This document shows, piece by piece, positions 12,279 to 33,467 of a DNA stretch of 64,000 nucleotides; the stretch's first letter is position 1, and the number at the start of each line of letters is the position of its first letter. The notes under the pieces were generated by a model. The model worked only from the letters and a program-made list of their open reading frames with translations. It made no database searches and had not been told where the DNA came from. A program made the translations under genes and the position numbers. Source of the DNA: Nymphaea colorata (lineage: Eukaryota; Streptophyta; Magnoliopsida; Nymphaeales; Nymphaeaceae); NCBI RefSeq assembly GCF_008831285.2, contig NC_045139.1:6294204-6358203 (forward strand), read 5' to 3'.

Positions 12279-12905
12279 TGTAGAGAGTCATCACCGACTC
12301 TCTTGGAAGAGTCGAGATGACTCAAGAGGCTTGTAGCCTCTTCATTTGTAAAGTCGGTGAGAGTCTCAATTTTAAGTCGGTGGTTATGTAATGATTAAAG
12401 AAGAAAAATAATAATTAAATAAAATAAAGAAAAGTAAATGTGGAAGTCGGTGGAAGCATCCACCACCGACTTTATCTCCCTATAAATAGGGACGTTGGGT
12501 CATAGTGAGAGTGTAAGGAGAAAAATCAAGTTGAATGATCTTGGGTTCTCACTTTGTGAGTTGGGTGTGTTGAGTGATCTTAGGTTCTCACTTTGTGAGT
12601 TGGGTGTGTGCTCATTTTATGAGCTGGTGAGTGTTAGCTCGTGTGTTCACTTTGTGAACTCGAGTTAAAGTTTCAAGTGTATGCTGCAAGGGCGTTGGGT
12701 ATGTTAGCTCACTGCGTGAGTCGAGGTGAGTTTTCTTAAGCCCTCTTTTGTAATATCCAATTTGATGAATAAATAGTTTACTTGTTCAAGTATACTTTGC
12801 CAAGTTCTTATTAAGTATCAGTTTGGACGTCGAGACTCTGCTAGATTTTCTCCGCATAAATTTGAGTTTGTAGCTGAGTTAGGGCCCGCATTACCTTTTC
12901 CAACA
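12279..12905. mobile_element. Solo LTR of an LTR retrotransposon, 627 bp
   Basis: The block interrupts a sequence that is continuous in units A and C. It begins TGTAGAGAGTC, ends CTTTTCCAACA (TG...CA ends) and is flanked by a perfect 5-bp target duplication CACGA (12274-12278 and 12906-12910). It holds a TATAAATA box near 12481 and an AATAAA-like signal near 12768, as expected of an LTR. Two tandem repeats around TTCTCACTTTGTGAGTTGGG lie near 12540-12610. No primer-binding site or coding sequence follows, so it is a solo LTR left by recombination between the two LTRs. Superfamily cannot be told from an LTR alone. Confidence 0.85.
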
Positions 12906-12910
12906 CACGA

Positions 12911-14900
12911 ACCCTTCGTTTCCGTTTCCCTCACCAGTTTCCCTGATCTTGAGTTCCTGCTTAACGTCTACCGGAGTTACAGGTACGAATTCTCTTTCTT
13001 GTACGGCTTCAAGTTTTTGTTTACTACGTTCTCTTTATTTTTTGTCGGCTCTCTTCGTGTTTCTTTATTAAATTTCCATTGAAAATAAACAGTTTTAATG
13101 GCTCATGTGGGAGTAGTTTCTAGACCTGATGATTTTATGCGTGCGATTTTATGAGACTAATTAAGTAGAATGAAGAGGAAGTATGGTTTGATTTCGTTCA
13201 CATTGAAGTTCTGAAGTTTTCTGCAGCACCCTGCGATGAATGAATCTCGCTGTTATGGGACTATCGACGCCTAGACACAAATATGTTAGATCCTGTAATA
13301 CGTGAGTTCTGTCAATCGCCCCGAACTCCAAAACTGCTATTCTTTTTGTAAATCGATGTGAACACTGATATTGATATATTGTCTGGTCTGGCAAAGTAAT
13401 TTCATTACTACATAGATCCGTTTACACATGCAACAAGCAGGGCAAAGCAGAGGCGAGGCCATAAAACCCTTTTTTTTATGGGGCATTGGATATGTACATG
13501 ACAAACCTAAGATCATACAACAGTGACTTAGGTCAGCTGCATATAATATTTATACCCCATGCATGTTTCTGGCCGCAACTATTACGTTCTTTTTTTTTTT
13601 CTTTAATTATTCATCTCTGCATGTAGATTCTGCTGTTCTTCGTTGCAGAAAATTCAGAACATGTTTGTGGTGCTCCTGCATATAGGCTGGCGATCACATC
13701 AAGTGTAGGACGCATATCGTAATTTTTGAAAACAGAAACCCTATTATTTTTTTTTGACAATATTACATATAAAATTTTGATTTTTCAAAATATCCTAGGA
13801 AGTCATTGCCCTGCTGGCCCGGCTTGGGTAAAGGTGGAGCTAGTAATGCTCGTTTTTTTGTGTTGATTAATAGTTTTAAGACAATAGTTAAAATAAAATT
13901 TTTCAAATTTTCCATGTAAGTAAATATTAGACACATGCAAGAAATACTTGACACATTCGTCGGCTTCTTGTATTAGAAAAAATAACTCCCTTCTGGAGAT
14001 ATATACGTTTGGCTTCTTGACATGGACAGGAAAAAAGAGATCAGATGCAAAAGCATGTTGGTGGTCACAAGAGCCAAAAAATTTGGCAACAAAACATATT
14101 CTAACATAAAACAACGATAGAATGGCTGATTTTTATCAAATCAGTAGAACCACATAAACACATGATTTCTATTAAATTATTAGAACCACATAAATGCAGA
14201 ACATGTTATATATTATGACATTCCATTGTCATAGGTAAACTGTCACAATGCATAGGTTTCCATCAATGAAATGTCATTTGTTTGGTCACAGTACTTTCTT
14301 TAGTTGAATAGGAGTTGTAAAGAAAAATATTTAAAACAATTGAAAATTTACACTTTTTAAGGTGTTTTTCATGTTATCTTATGGTCATAACGTGGGGAGA
14401 CATGTTCCAACTTTTATCATTGATAATTTTACAGAGTAAAATTTTTAAATTCTACAATTACCCTTATGAGGAAAGAGACTTCCATTCAACTATCATGGGT
14501 CTTTTAATTATTTTCTACCCATAACACGTGACTTTTGTTAGGGACCATAACATATAACCTGTAAGTAGAGATTGAGCTGTGTGCACTTAGAATTTTTTTA
14601 TAAAGCCATGTATATTTTAGTTTTTCTTTTTTCGTTTTAGTAGGGGCATTTTGGTCATTACACACCCCTGAGGTGTGGCATCTAAATAGCCTTTCTTTTG
14701 GATCTGGATGAATTTGAAATGACATGCACAAGTATTTCTTGCATGTTTGTGAATATCTGTTCAAACAAACAGAACCAAAATAAAGTCATGTAACAACTGG
14801 TTTTTTATCGTTTACATAATTTTAATTGTTTTAGTTATTTGTAATGAAATAAAAATACGGCTTAAATAAATCAGTCCATATATAGACGGAGTCTCACCAA
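12911..14900. repeat. Duplicated 5' flank of CRK copy 2, continued
   Basis: Collinear with about 1455-3130 and 26610-28120. It contains the second copy of the putative leader exon donor (CAG|GTACGA at 12982/12983). No conserved open frame is seen. Confidence 0.7.
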
Positions 14901-14924
14901 TTCGGTTCACTTTGCGGCCTTTCC

Positions 14925-14930
14925 TATATA
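14925..14930 (+). promoter_or_regulatory. Putative TATA box of CRK copy 2
   Basis: TATATA about 200 bp before the ATG at 15132, within a block conserved with copies 1 and 3. A CAG repeat follows in the 5' leader and precedes a GTCAGT that is GTAAGT in copy 3. Confidence 0.5.
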
Positions 14931-15131
14931 CCAGCTAGTCTCGCAAGCCACCTTCAAATCCGCGGTAGTCAGATCCATAACAGCAGCAGCAGCAGGTCAG
15001 TGCAGATTCAGACGAAGTCAGAGAATGTCGACTGGAAGTGGAACGCCGCCGATGAAATGAGGTGAGCCGACCGCGGCCGTCGCCTTTTCCTTCGTTTCTT
15101 TCTCTTTCACAATCGATGATCAACCTCCCCC

Positions 15132-19637
<4,506 letters not shown>

Positions 19638-20480
19638 GTAGATATAGTGATCGGTTAAATGACATTGCCAGTATGATCTATATTCCATATTTAGTTAAGC
19701 AGCTTGTCTCTTTGTACTATCAACTTTCAAGAATAATTCACTATTGGGTTGATCTACGAAGCTATCTTTATATCTTAGTGAGCTCAACCACTAGCAATGG
19801 CTATGTGGTACGGGAGAGAATACAGTTATCGGGGGAGAAAGAAAGAGAGACTACAGGTGAACGCTCGAAAACACAACAGATGAAGGAGGGACGCATTGGG
19901 GGCGCTGTTCTTTTCGGGTGGGAAAAAAAAACAGAAGAAGGGGCTCATTAGGGATGATCTTAGTAAATGTGATCAAATTAAGCCAAAATGTAGAAAAGGC
20001 TGGAGAGAATGGGAATCCGGACTGGAGGATGCCAATGATTCAATATTATAAGGAGCCAATGATGGATCTGCTCAAATTTGAGCCCGTACAGAGTTGGGTC
20101 TGCGGAGAACAGACATCCGAATGGTATGCGCAATGCTTAAATAGTTACGAGCAGGGCGCCATGTAAATGGAAAGGTAACAAAAAATATGATTGTTTTTGC
20201 AAGCGGATCAAATGAAAGATATTAGTTAACAGATAGAGAACAGAAAAAAATTGTGTTAGGCACCCAACAAAGATGATGTTACTGCCTTTTGGAAGAGCAG
20301 TAACATTTCAAATCGATTGGCAAAGTAAGTCGATTACTGCCTCTTTCCCTTCTTATGGAACTACAAGCTCTTGTTGGCCGGGTTTCATATCTGTTGTATG
20401 ACTTACGCATAAGAGTTGATGAAAGAAGGGGGAGGACAACGTCGCCTCCCCTTTGGGTGGGTTAACCGATGGCTGTCTTG
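19638..20480. other. 3' flank of CRK copy 2
   Basis: No gene is seen. 20097-20350 matches 7330-7620 downstream of truncated copy 1, which fixes the copy 1 deletion end point. 19640-19810 matches 33480-33690 downstream of copy 3. The sequence then runs into the LINE fragment. Confidence 0.65.
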
Positions 20481-20499
20481 CATTCTTTCTCATACTTCT

Positions 20500-21640
20500 C
20501 GTTGAAGCATACTTTGGGTGTAAGGCTGCTGGTCAGACCATGGACTACTTGGAGCTTCAGATTATGTTGTCGCCTCCTGCACCCTCTTTTTGGAATGGAG
20601 TGGAGCAGAAACTTATTGATCACCTTCAAATGTTGGTAGGGAAAACTGCTTTCTCTCCCAGACCGTATTACTCTTGCGAGACACTATCTCATGTCTGTTC
20701 CTCTCCATGCTCTGGCTATCTATCGGTCTCCTGTGGCTGTTCTAAGTAGGTTTGATAAGATTATTCGTAAGTTTATTTGGAATGGGGATCGGCCTTCTGA
20801 TCGCTTTGCGCATTGGGATGTGGTTGTCTTTCCGCGTCTTATAGGGAGTGCTGGGGTTAGCAATCTTAGTTGGGCATGCGAGTCTTCTCTGTGTTCTTAG
20901 TGGCCACCATCTGGCAACTGAGTATTCTCCAATCACCAAATTTATTTGTTCCAAATTCGACCTGCATTCCCCTAATGTTTGGAATTGTTCAATCTCTCAC
21001 CCCTCTCCCTCTCACTTTTTGAAAGACATGCTTTCTGCACTTCCTCTTTTCCTCTACGTTGCTGACCTCTCATCGTCCATATCCCCATCCTGACATTTCT
21101 CAACTACTCGTGCGTTCACTTTTTCTTCTTGCTACATGGCTTCCTTTAGTCCTTCAGTTGCGTTACTCCCACTCCGATCCCTTTGGTCCCCTGGCCCCTT
21201 TCCTCGTGCCATTGCTTTCGTCTGGCTTCTTCTTACTGGTCACATCAACATTTTTGACCACTTACAGCGCCTTTGCATTAGTTTGGCTAACCAGTGTCTC
21301 ATCTGTCTTGTCGCGGCTGAATCTCGGGTCCACCTTTTTACCTCTTGCCTGTTCTTCTTTAGGGTCCTAGCTTCTACCTGGCCTTCCATCGTTAATAGTC
21401 TTCCAAACCCACCATCTATTCGTCTTCTATTCCTCTTTTATCCTTCCCCCCACCTGTCTACTTTCTGGGATCGTGGCTCATTTCAGCTTGGTGGCGCATT
21501 TGGGAGGAGCGCAACAACAGGGTCTTCAGGGACACATTCTCTTCGTCAGATTATGTGGCTCGTCTTGTGTAGGGCGATGTCCAGTTTGTCATTCAACTAA
21601 GGCGCCGTGGTCCGTCTGCGGTTGGGTGACAGTGCCGCTC
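20500..21640 (+). mobile_element. Degenerate LINE (L1-type non-LTR) 3' fragment
   Basis: Conceptual translation in shifting frames matches the C-terminal third of plant LINE ORF2. First comes a thumb-like region with HALAIYRSPVAVL and KIIRKFIWNGD followed by HWDVVVFPRLIG (about 20660-20870). Next is the zf-RVT part with FVWLLLTGHINIFDHLQRLC, then CLIC and ESRVHLFTSC (about 21210-21350). Last is WWRIWEERNNRVFRDT (about 21490-21540). The catalytic RT core and endonuclease are absent, so it is 5'-truncated. Several frameshifts show it is old and inactive. No clear poly(A) tail or target duplication was found. Confidence 0.8.
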
Positions 21641-21845
21641 CTTCTTTCCTCTTTATTCACACCTTTCTTATTTTACTGTGCATTGTATTGTATATTTTCG
21701 TCTTTTTGCTTTTGTTTTGCGGTTTGCTTTTGTATCTAGGTGACTTCTTGTTCCTCAATTTTGTTATATATTTCTCATTTTATCAGCTCTCTCGCTCTCT
21801 CTCTCTCTCACACACATCGTAGCTAATGGAAACTCTGAATGGTAG

Positions 21846-22172
21846 GCGTGGAATCTATGGTGCAAGGGCAGAGTGACAGATTTCATGGATCCCGTGCTTG
21901 GAGAATCAGCTCGGAGAAGTCAAATTATAAAATGCGTACACCTTGGCTTACTATGCATCCAGGAGGACCCTGCAAGCAGACCCACGACGTCAGAGATTAT
22001 ACATATGCTTGGAAGAAATTCTAAAATCCTTCCATTTCCGCAACAACCCCCTCTGTTTTTTAGTAGTACCATCAGCAATTGTAGCGATTCAATGACCAGC
22101 AAAAGGGATTGCCCTATAAGTGGCAATACAAATTCTGAAAATTTATCGGGGTTCAAGTACTCCCTGAGATGA
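21846..22172 (+). pseudogene. Orphan CRK exon 7 (C-terminal kinase exon)
   Basis: A full-length open exon 7 of 109 codons with an acceptor TAG|GCGTGG. It encodes the C-lobe end of the kinase (AWNLW, DFMDPVLGE, GLLCIQEDPASRPT) and a Ser/Asn-rich tail ending in SLR. Length and tail match copy 5 (also 109 codons), not copies 2 or 3. A (CT)n tract typical of intron 6 lies just upstream (21787-21809), but no exon 6 is found before it; a LINE fragment takes its place. It is the last exon of a lost copy 4/5-type gene, or could be spliced to an upstream transcript. Confidence 0.85.
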
Positions 22173-23230
22173 TAATGGCAATTTGATCTGCCAATGACTT
22201 GCCAATACGCTCTAATTTCGGCAGTATTTCGTTGTACAACTTGTCCCTGGGTATTGTCAACTGTGAAGAACATCCTTTTACGATCGGGAAGATCTATAAT
22301 GAAGCCATCTGTATATTTTTATGGGCCCAACCACTTGCTTTGGCAGTGGCTATGTGAGACTAGCCGACAATGGGGATTCAAGGGCATTTTTTAAATGTTT
22401 ACAGTCTTACAGTGGCCTGGATGAACTTACTATTATGTCCTTCAAGTCCATAGTAACGTCTGCTACGGTTTACCATCGGAAAAATAGTGCATCAGAGAAT
22501 GACAGTGACTACAGGGAAACCTAGGTCCTTTTTTGATGGGTGGTCTTGCCATTTGGTTCCGCTATGCCACTCCCAATGTGTGACCACATGCTTATGAGAC
22601 AATGATCGGTTTGTAACTTTTTTGGCTAATAAACTACTATTCCAATGGACAAGTGGTCGGCGCACTGACATTAAAGAGTATAGCTTAGTTGGTCGGGCTG
22701 GTGGCGCATGATAAAGACTGTTTCCAGTTTGACAGGCTATGTGCAATGCTCCTGATTCTTATTTGGGTGGAGTAACTCACCGGATCACCGACCTTTGAAA
22801 ACCAAGTCAATAGTGCAGGCTAGGTGCAGTGCTCCTGATTCTTATTTGTGTGAAGTAACTCCTGATTCTTATTTGGGTGGAGCGGGTCTTGCTATAAGCT
22901 GGTGGCTTCACAACCCAATTCGAGCTCGACTCAAACTCATTCATGAAAACTCAACTCAAACTGGATTTGTTCATGAATGAGTGAAGCTCAAGTTCAAACG
23001 TATGCTTGAAGTTGAGTTCAAATTATAAAAGCTCTTAGTTTAACTACATAAGGAATGCTGAAATATAATGAAACAATAACTAAATGAGTAGCAACTAAAA
23101 AAAGTAAAACAAGTTAAGGCGTTAAAAGAAACTGGACAGACTTAATAGAAACAAGTTAAATAACTTGAGCTTGAGCTTTATCATTACTGTAGTCTAATTT
23201 GCAGGTTTCATTACTGTAGACCACAGGGTG

Positions 23231-23264
<34 letters not shown>

Positions 23265-23288
23265 AATTTGTAGGTTTCGTTATTGTAG
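22173..23288. other. Repeat-rich intergenic stretch
   Basis: No gene is seen. 22480-22800 is similar to 10300-10640. A short unit with CTCCTGATTCTTATTTG is repeated near 22749, 22831 and 22861. The part around 22900-23180 carries GAGCTCGA/AAGTTAA motifs like those of the hAT-like element at 7861. A (GA)n tract lies at about 23233-23262, just before the orphan exon 5. Confidence 0.55.
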
Positions 23289-23525
23289 ACCCACACAAGC
23301 GTAAATCATTGGATTGGGAGAAGTGATTCAGTATCACTATGGGAAGTGCAAGAGCGATTTTGTATCTTCATCAAGATTCCCGGCTCAACATCATTCATCG
23401 AGATCTTAAAATTAGCAACATTTTATTGGATTAGCAGATGACAGGGAAGACCTCTTACTACGGAATGGCCAGAATCTTCACTGGAGATAATGGCCCAAGT
23501 GCCACCAATATATTGTTGGGACTCA
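23289..23525 (+). pseudogene. Orphan, decayed CRK exon 5 (catalytic loop exon)
   Basis: Matches exon 5 of copies 4 and 5 over its whole length (237 versus 238 bp). The acceptor TAG and the start D-P-H-K-R-K-S-L-D-W are kept, and HRDLK is still readable. It has a TGA after the LDWEK stretch, a TAG after the NILLD stretch, DFG changed to YYG, and a one-base loss near the end. It lies downstream of the orphan exon 7, so the two are out of gene order. Intron-5-like sequence continues to about 24450. Confidence 0.88.
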
Positions 23526-25052
23526 GTATGCATAAAATATAGTGTCAGTGCAATATGCAAATTTCATCTTATAGTCTGCTAGAATTCTATAACATGGCAT
23601 TAAACAATCTAGTTTCATGTAGGCAAACTTAATTGCTCATTTGCATCTATCTGGAATGATAATTTCCCTTCTTGTTCAATTGACACAGTTGTTCAATCCC
23701 TCGTTTTTCCCTAATGTGTTTTCAGTCTTTGTACCGTAAGTGGGCGAATAATTCAATGCTGAGCAAATCAAATGGTTACTGGGCATTGTTCTAGTCAAGT
23801 TTCTTATAAGATGATCAATCAGCCAATGACTTCCAACTAGATTGTTGTGGTAGCACTATGAAAAAACTAATCTGATATTTCAGTTTTGAAGTGGTACATA
23901 TGAAATGTTGGCGAATTAGTTTTTTCTAGATTGAGTTTATAATGACATGTACCTCTACTACGGACAAGCTGATGGTTTCATAGGAACTTAAAAGTGAAAA
24001 AACATCTCAAATGTGAGCAACATTCTGGTTGAGAAAATAAAACATTAATATGAAGTTCACCTATATTTATAGCATATGAATTCTATTGTTAATAGTTCGC
24101 AGGAAGAAAAAGTGTCAATTGTGCCTACTTGTCTTATAGTCACAGAGAAAGAGGGCAACACAAGTTCAGATTCTTTCAATAAAACGACATGGTCCTCTCC
24201 TGCGTGACAAAGAAGATAAGTCCCGTCATTCAAATTTGATGCACGTCCCACATCACTAGAAAAGGTGGACGAGTCGTTTGAATAACTACTGAGACTGGAT
24301 ATTAACTGTTGATGTCGCAAATACTGTAAGAATGAAGTGTTGATCAGGAGAACAAAAAGGGATAAAAAATCATAATGGGATTATCATTTCCTAGGGAAAC
24401 ACTCTAGTGCTCCAACCGATCTGCACTTGTTGCTAACTTTTGCAGCCATAAATACCTACTCGGTGTCTGTTCTAAAGCCTTCATTGATCACCACACCTTT
24501 CCTCCCAAAAAAAGAAAAAAAATACGAACAGCTGCCTAAGAAGATTACCACATCATTTCAATGTTAACCAATACAGGACCAACGTTCCCACCAACTTCTC
24601 AAAGATCGCGAAAACAGCAAAACAAAAACGGGTAAATTTACGAAATATTTTTTTGTATTCATTTTTTTCCAAGATATGTTTGACTAAACCTAGGGCATCA
24701 AGCCTGGTACCCGGTACCAAGCCCAACTCAAGCTCCAGCCTAGAAAATGAGCGTTGGGGCTGGCCCGACACTAGCTCAGTTTAGTCCGACTTAACTCGAT
24801 AATTTATGTTTAATATTATTTTGTATTATGTGTTCGGGTTTAGAGTGCAGTTATAAACTGTGGACCAGTCCAAGCCCAAGTCCTTATCAACATGATGCCC
24901 AGGCTTATGTTTGTCCATCGCTGTTTTCAACAAAGTTATCAGGATCAACGTTGGTGACAAGACAGGAATCGATCTGTTATTTGTTTTATTTTTTAGAAGC
25001 TTTTTGTATAGTGAGTTTGATAAATCAGGTGAGGTCGTGCACGCTTGAAAAG
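23526..25052. other. Intron-5-like remnant and intergenic DNA
   Basis: About 23530-24450 resembles CRK intron 5, sharing the AACATGGTCCT and GATGCACC blocks with introns in copies 1-4. 24680-24900 holds GAGCC/AAGCCCA-type motifs of an old small repeat. No gene is seen. Confidence 0.55.
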
Positions 25053-28000
25053 AAGGACTTCATCTCTCGTCTACTAGGGGTCCTCTCCTCTCGCTTACCC
25101 GCAGTGATTGGCGGAATGGGTCCTGATAGAAGCTTTGTGCCCACAACCACTTGTATGTTTGCTTAATTTTCTCCCTTAGTTGGAAAAGCCACACGTATGT
25201 TTGCTTGCAAGAACCACTTGGATGGATAGTCGATCGCTATCAGTATCAGCTGCAGGGGATGTGGGAATACCTGGTTGGGGTGTTTGTGGAAATAGAATCA
25301 GCGTAAGCTTTGGGGCTGTCCGTGTCACAAACGGGGAAAATGGTCCGGTCCCATCGTTATCGTTGTTTCATTCAAACAGGTACCTATGTATAACAGCTTT
25401 TTATAAGGAAAATGTAACTCATGGTTCCTCAGTCAACTTATGAGCTGCTCACTAGATACCGGTGCTGATTAGTATCTTATCATCACCATCACAAAGCCAA
25501 GAGGAGGAGCTTGAAACCGGCTTCTATATATATGTAAAAGAAGACAAGTAGCTACCAGCTTTTTTATATGCCAAGTTTTTATGAGAATCATTTGGACCGT
25601 TGATTCTACAAAGATTACAGAATGAAAATAAGTTGTAAATACATAAGTCAAAGTCTTTCAAGAGTCTGAAATACCCTGTAAGAAAAAAAGTGAGAGAAAG
25701 GAAAGGAGGGAAACAAAATAAGTTTGTTAAAGTGAAAAATACCATGTCTTCATTGAGTGGTATTTCATAGTCTTGAAAAATAGTTTGGACTTTATATTAA
25801 CAACTTCTTCTCCACGGTCTCAATTCGTTGGAATTGACAGCCTTTACGATTTGTATAACACACACATATATATATATAAAACGCGCCCTCCTTGCTTTTA
25901 ATCATGTCGGTGATATGACCCCATATAACTATATATATTTGTCAATACTCAGAGTTGGCGAGGAAACTGAAACTAATATACAGTACTGGTGCCGATATTT
26001 ACGACATCTCCTCATCGATTAATATGTCAATGAAACATATTTTTATTTTTAATTACTTTTCAATGGTCAGTTCAAACTAAATGAGGCTGATTTGGAGCCA
26101 TATGGATAGTTAGAGGGAATTCCGATACAGACTGGAATTATATCGAGTAAAGCCAGACCATAACTTATTCACTTGTTTCTAGAGGTAGTCCGAAGGTTCT
26201 CCGGGTTTTACGCACCCAAAGTGATTGCAAAGCTATGAGCAATTACTATGTAGGTTAAAACTAAAATAGGGACTATTACTCGATGCGAACCAAGAGTTTG
26301 TAAAGTCTTCATATTAGGATTACATATGACAAGTATATTTCATCGACCTCCCCTTCCCGGCTACGCAACTTCTCTCCCTCTCTCTCAAACCGTGAAAGAG
26401 TTCACTCACTCACCGATCAATCGTTCTCCTTTGCATTTTCATGAAAAGAAAACTTCAAGAAGAATACAAGAGCCTCTTAGACGGCGTTCTGACTGAATGC
26501 CGACCACCCAATGGGCACCATTGACTTGGCTCGGGTGGTGCCCCAACTCCTTTCTTCATCTTTCCGTCACCTTTATTTATTTTGATCTCAAATTGCAAGT
26601 GGTGCACGAGCCCCTTCGTTTCTGTTTCCGTCACCAGTTTCCCTGATCTTGTGTTCCCGCTTAACGTCTACCGGAGTTGCAGGTACGAATTCTCTTTCTT
26701 GTACGGCTTCAAGTTATTGATTAATATGTCTCTTCATTTTGTCGGCTCTCTTCGTCTTTCTTTATTAAAATTTTCAGTGAAAATAAGCAGTTTTAATGGC
26801 TCGTTTGGGAGTAGTTTCTAGACCTGATCGTTTTACGAGACAAATTAAGAAAGAAGAGGAAGTATGGTTTGATTTTGTTCACATTTAAGTTCTAAAGTTT
26901 TCTGCACACCCTGGGGTTGTTGATTATCCAACTTTGGCAACACGTGGAAGGATGAATCTTGCATGTTTTCGTTTCAGTCTTGCCTGGACACAAAAATGTT
27001 AGCATCTTCTATTATGTTAGATCATGTAATACATCAGTTCTGTCAATCGCCTCGCACTCCGAAACTGCTATTCTTTTCATAAATCGATCGGAACACTGAT
27101 ATTGATATATTCTTTGGTAAACTTCCTATTTTTCTGGATAGATAACTACACGTACCACAAACTTATAACACTTTTTTTTTTTAAAAAAAAAGAGCTCAAT
27201 TTTGAAGAAATATACGTTTAGCTTCTTGACATGGACAGGAAAAAAGAGATGTGTTGAAAAAGCATGTTGGTGGTCATAAGAGCCAAAAAAAAAGTTTGGC
27301 AGCAAAACATATTTTAACATAAACCCATGATTTTTATCAAATGAATAGAACCACATAAATGCAGAACATGTTATATATTATGTCATTCCATTATCATAGT
27401 TGGGATGTCCTAATGCCTAGGTTTCTTCAAGAAAATGTTCTTTATTTGGTCACATTACTTTCTTCAGTTGAATAAGAGGGGTAAAGAAAAGTTTTTAAAA
27501 CAATTGAAAATTTACGATTTTTAAGGTGCTTTTCTTGTTATGGTCTTTAACATGGGAAGGCATGTTCCAACTTTTATCATAGATAATTGTATAGTAAAAT
27601 TTTTGAAATTCAACACTTACCCTTATGAGGGAAGGAGACTTCCAATCAACCATCAAGTAACATATAACCTACGACTTAGAGATTGAGCATACAACAAATA
27701 TGCACTAAGGAAAAGAAAGAAGAAGGTGGTAGCATTTTAGAAATTTTTTATAACTTCATGTAACATCTTTTAATATCTACATAATTTCCATTTTATCTTT
27801 TTAAAAATCTTATCTTTTCATTTTAATGGGAGCATTTTAGTCATTACACACTCTGTGCATGAGAATGGAGTGTTAAATAGCCTTTCTGTTGGATCCGGAA
27901 GAATTTGAAAGGAAATTCAGAAGTGTTTCTTGCATTTTTGTGAATATCTCTTCATACAAACAGAACCAAATCAAGTTCAAGTTGCATCGTTTCCGACATA

Positions 28001-28140
28001 GTGGTACCAACTGTCAAGTGTTGTAACTACTGTTTTTTTTTTTTTTTACATAATTTAAATTGTTTTAGTTATTTGTAATGAAATAAAAGTACGGCTAGTC
28101 CACAAATAGACCGAAGTCTCACCAATTTGGTTCACTTTCC
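25053..28140. repeat. Duplication unit C; 5' flank of CRK copy 3
   Basis: Collinear with unit B from 10687 and with the window start from 25245. It lacks the solo LTR of unit B, so it shows the empty target site (CACGA at about 26605). The leader-exon donor is at 26682/26683. No gene is seen. Confidence 0.75.
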
Positions 28141-28149
28141 GGCGTTTCC

Positions 28150-28156
28150 TATATAA
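28150..28156 (+). promoter_or_regulatory. Putative TATA box of CRK copy 3
   Basis: TATATAA about 215 bp before the ATG at 28370. It is followed by a CAG repeat and GTAAGT in the leader, a possible 5'-UTR donor. Confidence 0.5.
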
Positions 28157-28369
28157 CGGCTAGTCTCGCAAGCCACCTTCAAATCTGCACCCCACCCTCG
28201 ATCCATAACAGCAGCAGCAGCAGCAGGTAAGTGCAGATTCAGATGAAGTCAGAGAATGTTGACTGGGAGTGGCGGGAAGAACGCCGGCGATGAAATGAGG
28301 TGAGCCGACCGCAGCCGTCGCCTTTTCCTTCGTTTCTTTCTTTTTCACAATCGATGATCAACCTCCCCA

Positions 28370-33467
<5,098 letters not shown>

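Noticed and set aside
12540-12620. Repeats with TTCTCACTTTGTGAG considered as an operator-like regulatory array
   Set aside because: They lie inside the solo LTR and are better explained as LTR internal repeats.
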